Positions 34,143-42,451 of a DNA stretch of 64,000 bases are shown one piece after another. Where the stretch lies: positions 620,001-684,000 of the forward strand of contig NZ_JADBED010000001.1 of the NCBI RefSeq assembly GCF_014873955.1, given 5' to 3'. Position numbers and translations under genes: made by a program. This DNA comes from Nesterenkonia lutea (GTDB lineage Bacteria > Actinomycetota > Actinomycetes > Actinomycetales > Micrococcaceae). Below the pieces are notes generated by a model. The model saw only the letters and a list, made by a program, of their open reading frames with translations. It searched no databases and was not told the origin of the DNA. The number at the start of each line of letters is the position of its first letter. The first letter of the stretch is position 1.

Positions 34143-35723
34143 GTGACCATGCCCCAGGCAGAGCAGCACATCCCATCCCCGCACCCGGCAGCCGAGAGCG
34201 CTGCGCCCGGGAGCGCCGCGCGTCCGACCGCGGTGATCGTCCTCGCCGCAGGCGCCGGGACCCGGATGAAGTCGGCCACGCCGAAGATCATGCATCCCAT
34301 GGGAGGCGTCTCGATGATCGGGCATGCGCTGGCCGCGGCGAAGGGCCTGGACCCGCACCATCTGGTCGCCGTCGTGCGCCACCAGCGCGAGAAGGTGGCC
34401 GCCCACATCAGCCAGCTCGAGCCCGCGGCCGTCATCGCCGATCAGGACGAGGTCCCCGGCACCGGACGCGCCGTGCAGGCCGGACTGCAGGCGCTCACCG
34501 CCGCGGGTGCTCCCGCCGAGACCGGCACCGTCGTCGTCACCTATGGTGACGTGCCGCTGCTGACCTCGCCGATGCTCGCCGAGCTGGTGAGCACCCACGA
34601 GGCCGGCGGCCATGCCGTCACCGTGCTCTCCGCCGTGCTGTCCGACGCCGCGGGCTACGGCCGCATCCTGCGCAGCCGGGACAACCCGCAGGACGTGCTC
34701 GGGATCGTGGAGCACAAGGACGCCACCGACGAGCAGCGCAGCATCACCGAGATCAACTCCGGGATCTACGCCTTCGACGCCGCAGTGCTCAACCGCGCGC
34801 TGGCCCAGGTCACCACCGAGAACGCGCAGGGCGAGATGTACCTCACCGATGTCCTCTCCATCGCCCGCGCCGAGGGCGGCAGGGTCTCCGCCGTGGTGAC
34901 CGAGGACCGCTGGCAGGTGGAGGGCGCCAATGATCGGGTGCAGCTGCAGGCGCTGGGCGCCGAGCTGAACCGGCGCAATGTGGAGCGGGCCATGCGCGCC
35001 GGCACCACGGTCATCGACCCGGCCACGACCTGGATCGACTCCACTGTGACCCTGGAGGAGGACACCACGATCCTCCCGGGCACCCAGCTCCACGGGGCCA
35101 CCCACATCGGCCGCGATGCCGTTGTCGGCCCGGACACCACGCTGACCGATGTGATCGTCGGCAAGGCCGCCACGGTCACCCGGGTCCACGGCTCGGGCGC
35201 GCAGATCGGCGACGGGGCCAGCGCGGGACCGTTCACCTACCTGCGCCCCGGCACCGTCCTGGGCGAAGAGGGCAAGATCGGCGCGTTCTACGAGACCAAG
35301 AACGTCGAGATCGGCCGCGGCAGCAAGCTGAGCCACCTGGGCTACGCCGGGGACGCCACGATCGGCGAGTTCACCAACATCGGCTGCGGCAACATCACCG
35401 CCAACTACGACGGCGAGAACAAGCACCGGACCGTCATCGGCTCCCACGTCCGCACCAGCTCCAACACCGTCTTCGTCGCCCCGGTGGCGGTCGGTGACGG
35501 CGCCTACACCGGAGCCGGCGCCGTGGTGCGCAAGGACGTGCCGGCAGGGGCCCTCGCGCTGTCGATCGCTCCGCAGCGGAACGCCGAGGGCTGGGTGCAG
35601 GCCAAGCGGCCCGGATCCTCAGCGGCCGACGCCGCCCGGGCCAGTGACGCCCGGGCCGGCGACGCTGGGGAGTCCGACGGGCGGAGCGCGCACGCCCAGC
35701 AGAACACCAAGAACTCCGACTAA
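34143..35723 (+). CDS. glmU: Bifunctional GlcNAc-1-P uridyltransferase / GlcN-1-P acetyltransferase GlmU
   Basis: 526 residues; makes UDP-GlcNAc for peptidoglycan. N-terminal pyrophosphorylase: VIVLAAGAGTRMKSATPK, DQDEVPGTGRAVQAGL, VTYGDVPLL, EHKDAT, and EINSGIYAFD. C-terminal left-handed beta helix: hexapeptide repeats from about residue 270, IGAFYETKNVEIGRGSKLSHL, NIGCGNITANYDGENKHRT. It ends with a ~40-residue Ala/Asp/Ser-rich tail typical of actinobacterial GlmU. The GTG at 34143 is favoured over the ATG at 34149 because GAGGAG lies eight bases upstream; reading further upstream would run through the tRNA gene. Confidence 0.95.
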   Translation: MTMPQAEQHIPSPHPAAESAAPGSAARPTAVIVLAAGAGTRMKSATPKIMHPMGGVSMIGHALAAAKGLDPHHLVAVVRHQREKVAAHISQLEPAAVIADQDEVPGTGRAVQAGLQALTAAGAPAETGTVVVTYGDVPLLTSPMLAELVSTHEAGGHAVTVLSAVLSDAAGYGRILRSRDNPQDVLGIVEHKDATDEQRSITEINSGIYAFDAAVLNRALAQVTTENAQGEMYLTDVLSIARAEGGRVSAVVTEDRWQVEGANDRVQLQALGAELNRRNVERAMRAGTTVIDPATTWIDSTVTLEEDTTILPGTQLHGATHIGRDAVVGPDTTLTDVIVGKAATVTRVHGSGAQIGDGASAGPFTYLRPGTVLGEEGKIGAFYETKNVEIGRGSKLSHLGYAGDATIGEFTNIGCGNITANYDGENKHRTVIGSHVRTSSNTVFVAPVAVGDGAYTGAGAVVRKDVPAGALALSIAPQRNAEGWVQAKRPGSSAADAARASDARAGDAGESDGRSAHAQQNTKNSD

Positions 35724-35776
35724 CGTTTCACCAGGCACGAACCCACCAGCAACGCCGGCGAGAGGCAAGAACACCC

Positions 35777-36757
35777 ATGGACGAAATCAGGCTGAGCGGG
35801 GAAAAGACCCTGGTACTGGCCTCCGGGCGGGCACACCCGGAGCTGGCAGCAGAGATCGCCGAGGAGCTCGGCACCGAGCTGCTGCCGATGAGCGCCTACG
35901 ACTTCGCCAACGGGGAGCTCTACGTCCGCTCCTCCGAATCGGTCCGCGGCAAGGACATCTTCCTGCTGCAGTCCCATCCGGCGCCGCTGAACAACTGGCT
36001 CATGGAGCAGCTCATCATGGTGGACTCGATGAAGCGAGCCTCCGCCAAACGGATCACCGTGGTCTCCCCGTTCTACCCCTACGCCCGCCAGGACAAGAAG
36101 GGCCGCGGCCGTGAGCCGATCTCCGCCCGACTGGTGGCCGACCTCTATAAGGCGGCCGGCGCGGACCGGATCATGAGCGTGGACCTGCACACCGCGCAGA
36201 TCCAGGGCTTCTTCGACGGACCCGTGGACCATCTCTTCGCGGTGCCGCTGCTGGCCGAGCACATCCGCAGCCGGGTCACCGAGGATGAGATCACCGTGGT
36301 CTCCCCGGACACCGGACGTGTCCGTGTCGCCGAGCAGTGGGCCGAGCGTCTGGGCGGGGCTCCGCTGGCCTTCGTGCACAAGACCCGCGACGTCACCCAG
36401 CCGAACAAGGCCGCATCCAAGCAGGTCGTCGGTCATGTGGAGGGACGCACCTGTGTGCTCATCGACGACATGATCGACACCGGCGGCACCATCTCCGGCG
36501 CCGTGAAGGTGCTCAAGGACGCCGGCGCGAAGGACGTCATCATCGCCGCCACGCACGCCGTGCTCTCCGAGCCGGCCTCCGAACGCCTCGCGAACTGCGG
36601 TGCGCGGGAGATCGTGGTGACCAACACCCTGCCGATCCCCGAGGAGAAGCGCTTCGAAGCTCTCACGGTGCTCTCGATCGCCCCGATCCTTGCGCGGGCG
36701 ATCAAGGAGGTCTTCACCGACGGCTCGGTGACCTCCCTCTTCGACGGCCACGCCTGA
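35777..36757 (+). CDS. prs: Ribose-phosphate pyrophosphokinase (PRPP synthase)
   Basis: 326 residues; makes PRPP from ribose 5-phosphate and ATP. Motifs: LASGRAHPELAAEIAEELG, the flexible ATP loop FYPYARQDKKGRGREPISARLVA-type segment, SVDLHTAQIQGFF, and the PRPP-binding loop CVLIDDMIDTGGTIS. It starts 53 bases after glmU, a conserved actinobacterial pair. In related genomes rplY normally follows; here about 15.6 kb of catabolic genes intervene. Confidence 0.97.
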   Translation: MDEIRLSGEKTLVLASGRAHPELAAEIAEELGTELLPMSAYDFANGELYVRSSESVRGKDIFLLQSHPAPLNNWLMEQLIMVDSMKRASAKRITVVSPFYPYARQDKKGRGREPISARLVADLYKAAGADRIMSVDLHTAQIQGFFDGPVDHLFAVPLLAEHIRSRVTEDEITVVSPDTGRVRVAEQWAERLGGAPLAFVHKTRDVTQPNKAASKQVVGHVEGRTCVLIDDMIDTGGTISGAVKVLKDAGAKDVIIAATHAVLSEPASERLANCGAREIVVTNTLPIPEEKRFEALTVLSIAPILARAIKEVFTDGSVTSLFDGHA

Positions 36758-36778
36758 GGGGCGCGACAGAGGGCAGCG

Positions 36779-37414
36779 TTACGGCCGGGTGGCCCAGGAG
36801 ACGACGACGTCGCCGATGAAGCGCCGCATCCGGTCCTGGCGCGGCTCCGTGGTGAAGTCCGGGTCGAAGAGGTAGCTGAACGTGTAGCGGTTGGCGACCT
36901 GGAAGACGCAGTAGGAGCTGATCAGCAGGTGCAGGTCCAGCGCGTTGACCTCGTCGCGGAAGACGCCCTGCTTCTTGCCCTGGACGATGATGCCGTCGAG
37001 GATCGTCACCGCCGGCCTGCCCAGATCGCTGAGTGATTCCAGCTTGCGGATGTACTGGCCGCGGTGGATGTTCTCGATCGAGACCAGCCGGATGAAGGCA
37101 GTGTTCCGCAGGTGGTGCTCGTAGGTGAGCTCGGCGAGCTGGCGCAGCGCATCGATCGGATTCAGCTCATCGACTTCCAGCGTCTGCTCCGCCTTGCGGA
37201 TTCCGCGATACGCGTTGTCCAGGACAGCGAGATAGAGCTGTTCCTTGCCGCCGAAATAGTAGTAGATCATCCGCTTCGTGGTGCGCGTGCGGCGGGCGAT
37301 CTCATCGATGCGGGCCCCGGAGTATCCGTCATCGGCGAAGACCTCTGTGGCCACGGCGAGCACCTCGGCGCGGGTGCGCACGGCGTCGCGCTGACGGGGC
37401 GGCGTCTGGGTCAC
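36779..37414 (-). CDS. TetR-family transcriptional regulator
   Basis: 211 residues from a GTG preceded by GAGGAG at six bases; the longer frame would add an unconvincing Pro/Ala/Cys-rich part. The DNA-binding domain is typical: AVATEVFADDGYSGARIDEIARRTRTTKRMIYYYFGGKEQLYLAVL. The C-terminal ligand domain resembles TetR_C_33-type regulators (HHLRNTAFIRLVSIENIHRGQYI). It lies directly downstream of the TRAP/dehydrogenase/hydrolase operon on the same strand, so it is the best candidate regulator of that operon; operator candidates are at 42255-42300. Confidence 0.9.
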   Translation of the reverse strand: MTQTPPRQRDAVRTRAEVLAVATEVFADDGYSGARIDEIARRTRTTKRMIYYYFGGKEQLYLAVLDNAYRGIRKAEQTLEVDELNPIDALRQLAELTYEHHLRNTAFIRLVSIENIHRGQYIRKLESLSDLGRPAVTILDGIIVQGKKQGVFRDEVNALDLHLLISSYCVFQVANRYTFSYLFDPDFTTEPRQDRMRRFIGDVVVSWATRP

Positions 37415-37476
37415 AGTATTCTCCTCTGGGTTCGCCGCGAGAGTATCAGATACCCCCTCAGCCAGGCTCTGCGGTC

Positions 37477-38448
37477 TCATGCCCCTGTCAGGAGGCGTCT
37501 TGGGTTCTCCACCAGCAGCTGGTGCTCCAGCGCAGCATCGACACCCAGGGCGCGCAGCCTCGGCAGGATCCGCCGGTGCAGATGGTCCATGCTCCACTGT
37601 GGTGCATGAGCGGCGCGCCAGGAGGGAGGAGTGATGCGGCTGAACACCGCGGCGTCGTGGGAGAGCAGAAGCCTGTCCTGGTAGCCGAGCTCCAGCAGCG
37701 CCAGCAGCATGCGGATCCGATCCTCGTCGGAGCCGGTGTGGCTCATCCCGAAGCGGTCGAAGCCCAGGAAGGATCCCGCGTCGGCGAGTTCGCGCAGGTA
37801 GCTCAGGTCTGTGGAATCTCCGCTGTGCCCGATGACCACCCGTTCCAGATCGACGCCGAGCTCGCCCAGCAGACGCTGCTGGTCCAGCCCGCCGCGGGAG
37901 GCAGGATCGGAGTGTGTGGTGATCGGGACGCCGGTGCTCCGGTGGGCGTGTGCGGCGGCGGTGAAGACGTGGGCCACGTCCGTGGTGATGCCGGCACGGT
38001 CCGAACAGACCTTCAGCATGGCTGCGCGCAGGTCGGTGCCGGCGATGCCCTGCTGAATGTCGCGGAGAAACAGCTCCACCAGCGGATCGGGACCCTCCAC
38101 CAGGCGGCCGGGCCCGTTGAGCCGGAAGAAGTGTGGCAGCACGTCGCTGGTGTACCAGCCGGTGGACACCAGGATGCGGACCGAGGTGCGGCGGGCCAGC
38201 TCAGCGACCCGCCGCACGTCTCGTCCCAGACCGGGGACGGTGAGGTCCACGATCGTGTCCACGCCCAGCTCTGCCAGTCCCTGCAGCTGCGTCTCGGCCC
38301 TGGCCATGACGGCGGCCTCGTCCCACTCGGGGTGGGGGAGGTCGCGATCCAGCTGCGGGTCGCTGACGATCAGATGTTCGTGCACCAGAGTGGTGCCCAG
38401 CTCGGCGCCGGGCACCTCTCCGGTCAGCGTGGGGATCATGCTGGACAT
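37477..38448 (-). CDS. Phosphotriesterase-like amidohydrolase
   Basis: 323 residues, TIM-barrel metallohydrolase of the PTE/PHP group. Metal and catalytic residues: LVHEHLIV (His-x-His), AAMLKVCSD (Lys that is carbamylated), TTHSDPA (His), VIGHSGDS (His) and LLSHDAAV (Asp). Members hydrolyse lactones or phosphotriesters. Last gene of the leftward TRAP operon, nine bases after the DctP gene. A lactonase acting on a quinate-type or other carbohydrate-acid lactone would fit the operon, but that is inference; the substrate is unknown. Confidence 0.88.
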   Translation of the reverse strand: MSSMIPTLTGEVPGAELGTTLVHEHLIVSDPQLDRDLPHPEWDEAAVMARAETQLQGLAELGVDTIVDLTVPGLGRDVRRVAELARRTSVRILVSTGWYTSDVLPHFFRLNGPGRLVEGPDPLVELFLRDIQQGIAGTDLRAAMLKVCSDRAGITTDVAHVFTAAAHAHRSTGVPITTHSDPASRGGLDQQRLLGELGVDLERVVIGHSGDSTDLSYLRELADAGSFLGFDRFGMSHTGSDEDRIRMLLALLELGYQDRLLLSHDAAVFSRITPPSWRAAHAPQWSMDHLHRRILPRLRALGVDAALEHQLLVENPRRLLTGA

Positions 38449-38457
38449 GGGGTCAGA

Positions 38458-39489
38458 TCACTCGCTGGTGGAGCGGATGGCCTCGAAGGTCGCCAGCGAG
38501 TCACCCTCGAGGGCCTCTTCGAGGTTGGCCACGGTCTGCTCCTGGAATGCCTCGACGTCGACATCGTCGTTGACCTCCCACTCACCGCCGTCGCGCCATT
38601 CGGCCAGAGTCTCCTCCTCGTCGGTGGCGACGCAGTCGGTCACCTCGGTCACGGCGGATTCCACGGCGCTGTTCAGCGCCTCCTGCTGGTCCTCGTCGAG
38701 CTCGTTCCACCGCTCCGACATGATCACCAGGTTGGTGTTCAGCTGGTGCGAGCTGAGGTTGAGGTAGTCCTGGACCTCGTTGAGGTTCTCCGACTCGATG
38801 TTGGTGATCGGGTTCTCCTGGCCGTCCACAGCACCCTGCTGCAGCGACAGGTAGAGCTCCTCATAGGCGACCTCCACCGCGTCGGCACCCATGGCCTCGG
38901 CGTTCATCAGGAACTGCGGTGACCCGGGGAAGCGGATCTGCATGCCCGACAGATCCTCGGGGGAGCTGATGGGCTCGTTCGAGGTGAAGTGGCGAGCGCC
39001 TGCGGACCAGGCGCCGAGGGTCTGGATGCCGGCGGACTCGGCGAAGTCGTCGACGACCTGCTGTCCCTCCTCGCTCTCCATGAAGCGGGCGAGGTGATCG
39101 GCGTCGTCGAAGGCGTAGGCGGCGTCGAGCACGCTGATCGGCTCGTAGACCGCGCCCAGGGCCGAGGCGCCCTGGATGTCGATGTCCACGTCGCCGGAGG
39201 CCACCGAGGCGATCCGGTCGGCGTCGCCGCCGAGCTGGCTGGAGCCGTAGATCTCGATGGTGAGTCCGACGTCGGCGGCCTCGACCTCTTCCTTGATCAC
39301 ATCGGCGCCGCAGCGGGCCTGGGGCTGATCATCGTTGTAGCTGTGCGCCAGGGTCAGCTCCACAGACTCGCCGCCACCGCCGCCGTCACCGCTGGCCTCC
39401 TCGTCGCCTCCGCCGCAGGCGGTGAGGCCCAGGATGGGAAGTGCCGCGAGGACTGCGGCCTTGCTCAGGGTGTTGTATCGCTTGGACAT
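38458..39489 (-). CDS. TRAP transporter substrate-binding lipoprotein (DctP family)
   Basis: 343 residues. Signal and lipobox LGLTACGGG, then an acidic Gly-rich linker. The mature protein has the DctP fold: VELTLAHSYNDDQPQARCGADV, VDIDIQGASALGAVYEPISVLDAAYAF, the Arg of MQIRFPGSPQFLMNAEAMGA that binds the carboxylate of the ligand, and LYLSLQQGAVDGQENPITNI. It captures an organic acid outside the membrane for the DctQM permease encoded upstream. The ATG at 39489 is used because AAAGGA lies nine bases before it; an ATG at 39507 overlaps the dehydrogenase stop. Confidence 0.93.
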   Translation of the reverse strand: MSKRYNTLSKAAVLAALPILGLTACGGGDEEASGDGGGGGESVELTLAHSYNDDQPQARCGADVIKEEVEAADVGLTIEIYGSSQLGGDADRIASVASGDVDIDIQGASALGAVYEPISVLDAAYAFDDADHLARFMESEEGQQVVDDFAESAGIQTLGAWSAGARHFTSNEPISSPEDLSGMQIRFPGSPQFLMNAEAMGADAVEVAYEELYLSLQQGAVDGQENPITNIESENLNEVQDYLNLSSHQLNTNLVIMSERWNELDEDQQEALNSAVESAVTEVTDCVATDEEETLAEWRDGGEWEVNDDVDVEAFQEQTVANLEEALEGDSLATFEAIRSTSE

Positions 39490-39503
39490 GATGGGTGTTC
39501 CTT

Positions 39504-40409
39504 TCATCGGTGCAACGCTGCACGCGGGTGTGGTGATTCAGCTTCGATCAGGGCATTGAGGTCATCGAGCATGGCCCGGCGGTCCGCGGTCTCGCCGGTG
39601 AAGATCTCGAAGGCGTCGGCGGCCTGGTGCATGGCCATGCCGAGCCCCGAGACGGTGCGGCAGCCACGTTCCTCGGCTGCGCGGAGCAGCACCGTGTCCA
39701 CCGGTCGGTAGACCACATCGGCCACCCAGTGCTGCGGCTGCAGCAGGTCGGTGTCGAAGGGCGAGCCGGGGTGATGCGCCATGCCGAAGGGAGTGGCGTT
39801 GACCACGCCGTCGGCACGTTCCATGAGCTGGGGCAGGTGCTCGGGTTGAGCCTGCTCAGCGGTGAAGCCATGCGTGGTGTGCAGGCTGTGAATCAGGGAG
39901 GCGCTCTTGTCGAGGTCCACGTCCACCAGGCTCAGACTCGTGACCCCGCGCATGACCAGCGCATGCGCCACGGCCGAGCCGGCGCCGCCGGAGCCGACCA
40001 GCACCACGTCTCCGCAGGCGGTTTCGCCCAGGCCGTCGTCGATGCAGGCCTGGAAGCCGGTGACATCGGTGTTGTGGCCGAGCGTGCCGCCGTCGTCGCC
40101 GAACACGACGGTGTTGACCGCGCCGATCATGGCGGCGGAGGGGGCCAGGTCATCGAGCAGCGGCAGGACGGACTGCTTCGCCGGGAAGGTGATGTTCAAC
40201 CCGTTGAAGCCCAGGCGTCGGGCCATCTGCAGCAGCTGCCCGAGCTCTTGGTCGCTGTCCTGGCCGCCGGCGAACTCGATGCTGCGGTAGATGTAGCGCA
40301 TCCCGTGCCGGGAGCCTTCGAGCTCATGCATGGGCGGAGTCAGCGAGGGTCCCACGCCGTGGCCGATCAGCCCGGCGAGGATGCTGCGTCCGGTGTCGGT
40401 GCTTCTCAC
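39504..40409 (-). CDS. Quinate/shikimate dehydrogenase (AroE/QsuD type)
   Basis: 301 residues. Substrate domain: GLIGHGVGPSLTPPMHELEG, the catalytic Lys in NITFPAKQ and Asp in LGHNTDVTGF. The NAD domain has VVLVGSGGAGSAVAHAL and an acidic strand end (LVDVD), suggesting NAD rather than NADP. FPAK in place of the VPFK of biosynthetic AroE, and the acidic NAD site, match catabolic QsuD-type enzymes of Corynebacterium, which oxidise quinate or shikimate. It lies inside the TRAP operon, overlapping dctM (GTGA) and reaching the DctP gene, which supports uptake and oxidation of quinate/shikimate. Confidence 0.88.
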   Translation of the reverse strand: MRSTDTGRSILAGLIGHGVGPSLTPPMHELEGSRHGMRYIYRSIEFAGGQDSDQELGQLLQMARRLGFNGLNITFPAKQSVLPLLDDLAPSAAMIGAVNTVVFGDDGGTLGHNTDVTGFQACIDDGLGETACGDVVLVGSGGAGSAVAHALVMRGVTSLSLVDVDLDKSASLIHSLHTTHGFTAEQAQPEHLPQLMERADGVVNATPFGMAHHPGSPFDTDLLQPQHWVADVVYRPVDTVLLRAAEERGCRTVSGLGMAMHQAADAFEIFTGETADRRAMLDDLNALIEAESPHPRAALHR

Positions 40410-41680
40410 AGTCCGAGCACCTCCGGGAAGAACATCAGCGCGTCGGGGAAGATGATCACGAGCAGGAGCACGATCACCGCCGGCATCGCGAACGGCAGGG
40501 CTCCCTTGAAGACCTCTCCCACGCGGGTCTCGGAGACCGAGGCGGTCACGAACAGCGCCGTGCCCACCGGCGGGGTGAGCAGGCCGATCATCAGCGAGAT
40601 GATCAGCACCACGCCGAGCACGATCGGGTCGATCTGGTACTGCAGCGCGATGGGCAGCAGGATCGGCACCACGAGCACCAGGATGGCGGTGGCGTCGATG
40701 ACCGTGCCCAGGATGAGCATCAGCAGTGCGACCAGCAGCAGGAAGACCAGCGGGCTCTCGGTCAGGCCCAGCAGCGTCTCGGTGAGCAGCTGAGGCAGCC
40801 GCTCCAGCGCCATGATGTGTCCGAGCAGAGCGGCGGAGGCCACGATCAGCATGATCGCACCGGTGGTGATCGCGGTCTCGCGGACCGCTGCGAGGAAGCC
40901 CTTCCAGGACAGCGAGCGCTGGATCAGCGCGATCAGCAGGACCCAGAAGACGGCGACGGCGGCCGCTTCCGTGGGGGTGAACAGTCCGCCGAGGATGCCG
41001 CCCAGGATGATCACCGGAGTCACGGCCGGAAGCAGGACGCCCTTGGTGGACTCGAGCAGCTCCCGGCGGTCGAAGCGGCCGGCCTTGAGGTTCGGGTTGC
41101 GGCGGACCAGGATCCAGACCACCACGCAGAGCCCGAGGGCCATCAGCAGCGCCGGCACCACGGAGGCGGCGAAGAGCGCACCGGTGGAGGCCGCGGCGAG
41201 GCCGGCGTAGATGACTGCCGGGATGCTGGGCGGCATCACCGGGGCGATCAGTGAGGACGCGGCGGAGAGTCCGGTGGCGAAGCGGCGGGTGTAACCATTG
41301 CGCAGCATGGCAGGGATCTGCACCTTGCCCAGCGCGGCCGCATCGGCCACGGCCGAGCCGCTCATCCAGGAGAAGCCGACGCTGGCGCCGACGGTGACAT
41401 AGCCGAGGTTGCCGCGGATCTTGGCCAGGGAGGCCATGGCGAAGCGGAAGAGCCGGTCGGCGAGGCCTGCGTGGTTGGCGAGCGTGCCGAGGAAGACGAA
41501 CAGCGGCACGGCCAGCAGCGGGAAGCTCTGCACCGCGTTGGTGACCTGGCGCAGGCTCGTGCCGGAGGACTGGCCGTCGAGCAGCATGTAGACCAGGGAA
41601 GGTCCGAGGAACGCGAAGGCGACCGGCACCCGGAGCAGGAGCAGGAGGGCGATCGCGACGCCCAGGAGAATGAGAGTCAC
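40406..41680 (-). CDS. TRAP transporter large permease subunit (DctM family)
   Basis: 424 residues, about 12 membrane helices. Family motifs: LRVPVAFAFLGPSLVYMLL at the N-terminus, GSAVADAAALGKVQIPAMLRNGY (GSAVADxxAxG), SLIAPVMPPSIPAVIYAG, GGLFTPTEAAAVAVFW and LGTVIDATAILVLVVPILLPIA. It forms the Na+-driven channel with DctQ. The GTG start overlaps the dctQ stop and its stop overlaps the dehydrogenase start. Confidence 0.95.
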   Translation of the reverse strand: MTLILLGVAIALLLLLRVPVAFAFLGPSLVYMLLDGQSSGTSLRQVTNAVQSFPLLAVPLFVFLGTLANHAGLADRLFRFAMASLAKIRGNLGYVTVGASVGFSWMSGSAVADAAALGKVQIPAMLRNGYTRRFATGLSAASSLIAPVMPPSIPAVIYAGLAAASTGALFAASVVPALLMALGLCVVVWILVRRNPNLKAGRFDRRELLESTKGVLLPAVTPVIILGGILGGLFTPTEAAAVAVFWVLLIALIQRSLSWKGFLAAVRETAITTGAIMLIVASAALLGHIMALERLPQLLTETLLGLTESPLVFLLLVALLMLILGTVIDATAILVLVVPILLPIALQYQIDPIVLGVVLIISLMIGLLTPPVGTALFVTASVSETRVGEVFKGALPFAMPAVIVLLLVIIFPDALMFFPEVLGL

Positions 41681-42231
41681 GAGTTGTCCTCCGTGGTGTC
41701 GGGCTTCAGTTCAGCGGCCTGCAGTTCAGCAAGGGGCATGATGGGGCCGTGCTTGGCGATCATCCACGCGGCGACCAGTGATCGGATGACCGTGCTGACC
41801 ATTCCGGTGAGCACCGGGATGTAGACCAGCGCCATGGACATGCCCAGCACGGGGGAGCGCAGGGCTCCCTGGGTCTGGACCAGGCCCCAGGCCTCGTTGG
41901 TCAGGCCGATGGCGATCACGGCGACGATGAGCAGCGATCCCACCTGCACGGTGCGGATGAGCCGCGGCGCCGGGAGGGTGTCCACCACTTCGAGGGCGAT
42001 GTGTCCGCGCAGGGTGATGAGCACACCGGCCACGGAGAAGGTCATCCAGGCCAGGCCGAAGCGGGAGATCTCACCGGTCCAGGCAATGCCCTCGAAGGGG
42101 GTGTAGCGCTGGGCGGCCTGGGTGAAGACGAGGACGAGGATCACGAGAAGCATCACGCCGGCGAAGCCGAGCTCGATGCGCGTGAGCAGGTCCACCACTC
42201 GGCGACTCAGGGGTTTCCTGGTGTTGATCAC
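41677..42231 (-). CDS. TRAP transporter small permease subunit (DctQ family)
   Basis: 184 residues with four membrane helices. Typical DctQ content: helix 1 LLTRIELGFAGVMLLVILVLVFTQAAQRY, then WTGEISRFGLAWMTFSVAGVLITLRGHIALEVVD. First gene of the leftward operon dctQ-dctM-dehydrogenase-dctP-hydrolase. The GTG at 42231 follows AAAGGA closely. Confidence 0.92.
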   Translation of the reverse strand: MINTRKPLSRRVVDLLTRIELGFAGVMLLVILVLVFTQAAQRYTPFEGIAWTGEISRFGLAWMTFSVAGVLITLRGHIALEVVDTLPAPRLIRTVQVGSLLIVAVIAIGLTNEAWGLVQTQGALRSPVLGMSMALVYIPVLTGMVSTVIRSLVAAWMIAKHGPIMPLAELQAAELKPDTTEDNS

Positions 42232-42451
42232 GGGGTTCCTTTGATCACGAAATAGTGGCGTGCGCCACAACGACTAGAACAAACGTACCGGTTCGTACAT
42301 TAGGTGTCAAAGCTCACTCTCCCAGCGGCAGAACCCGCCTGTCTGCGGCTGTGGGGAAGCTTTTGCACGGTCCCGCATGTTGCACCGGACAGGCATCCAG
42401 GCGCGACCGTCTCACTCGACCGACTCACTCGACCGACTCACAGGAGCAGCT
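42232..42451. promoter_or_regulatory. Divergent control region of TRAP operon and FAD-oxidoreductase gene
   Basis: 220 bases between leftward dctQ and the rightward oxidoreductase gene. Two palindromes stand out: GTGGCGTGCGCCAC (42255-42268) and ACGTACCGGTTCGTACAT (42283-42300). The second contains TANNNT boxes on both strands (TACATT 42296-42301 on +; TACGTT on -, 42287-42282). A 13-bp direct repeat, CTCACTCGACCGA, occurs at 42411 and 42424, just before the ribosome site AGGAG of the rightward gene. These are operator candidates for the TetR-type regulator at 36779-37414. Confidence 0.55.
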
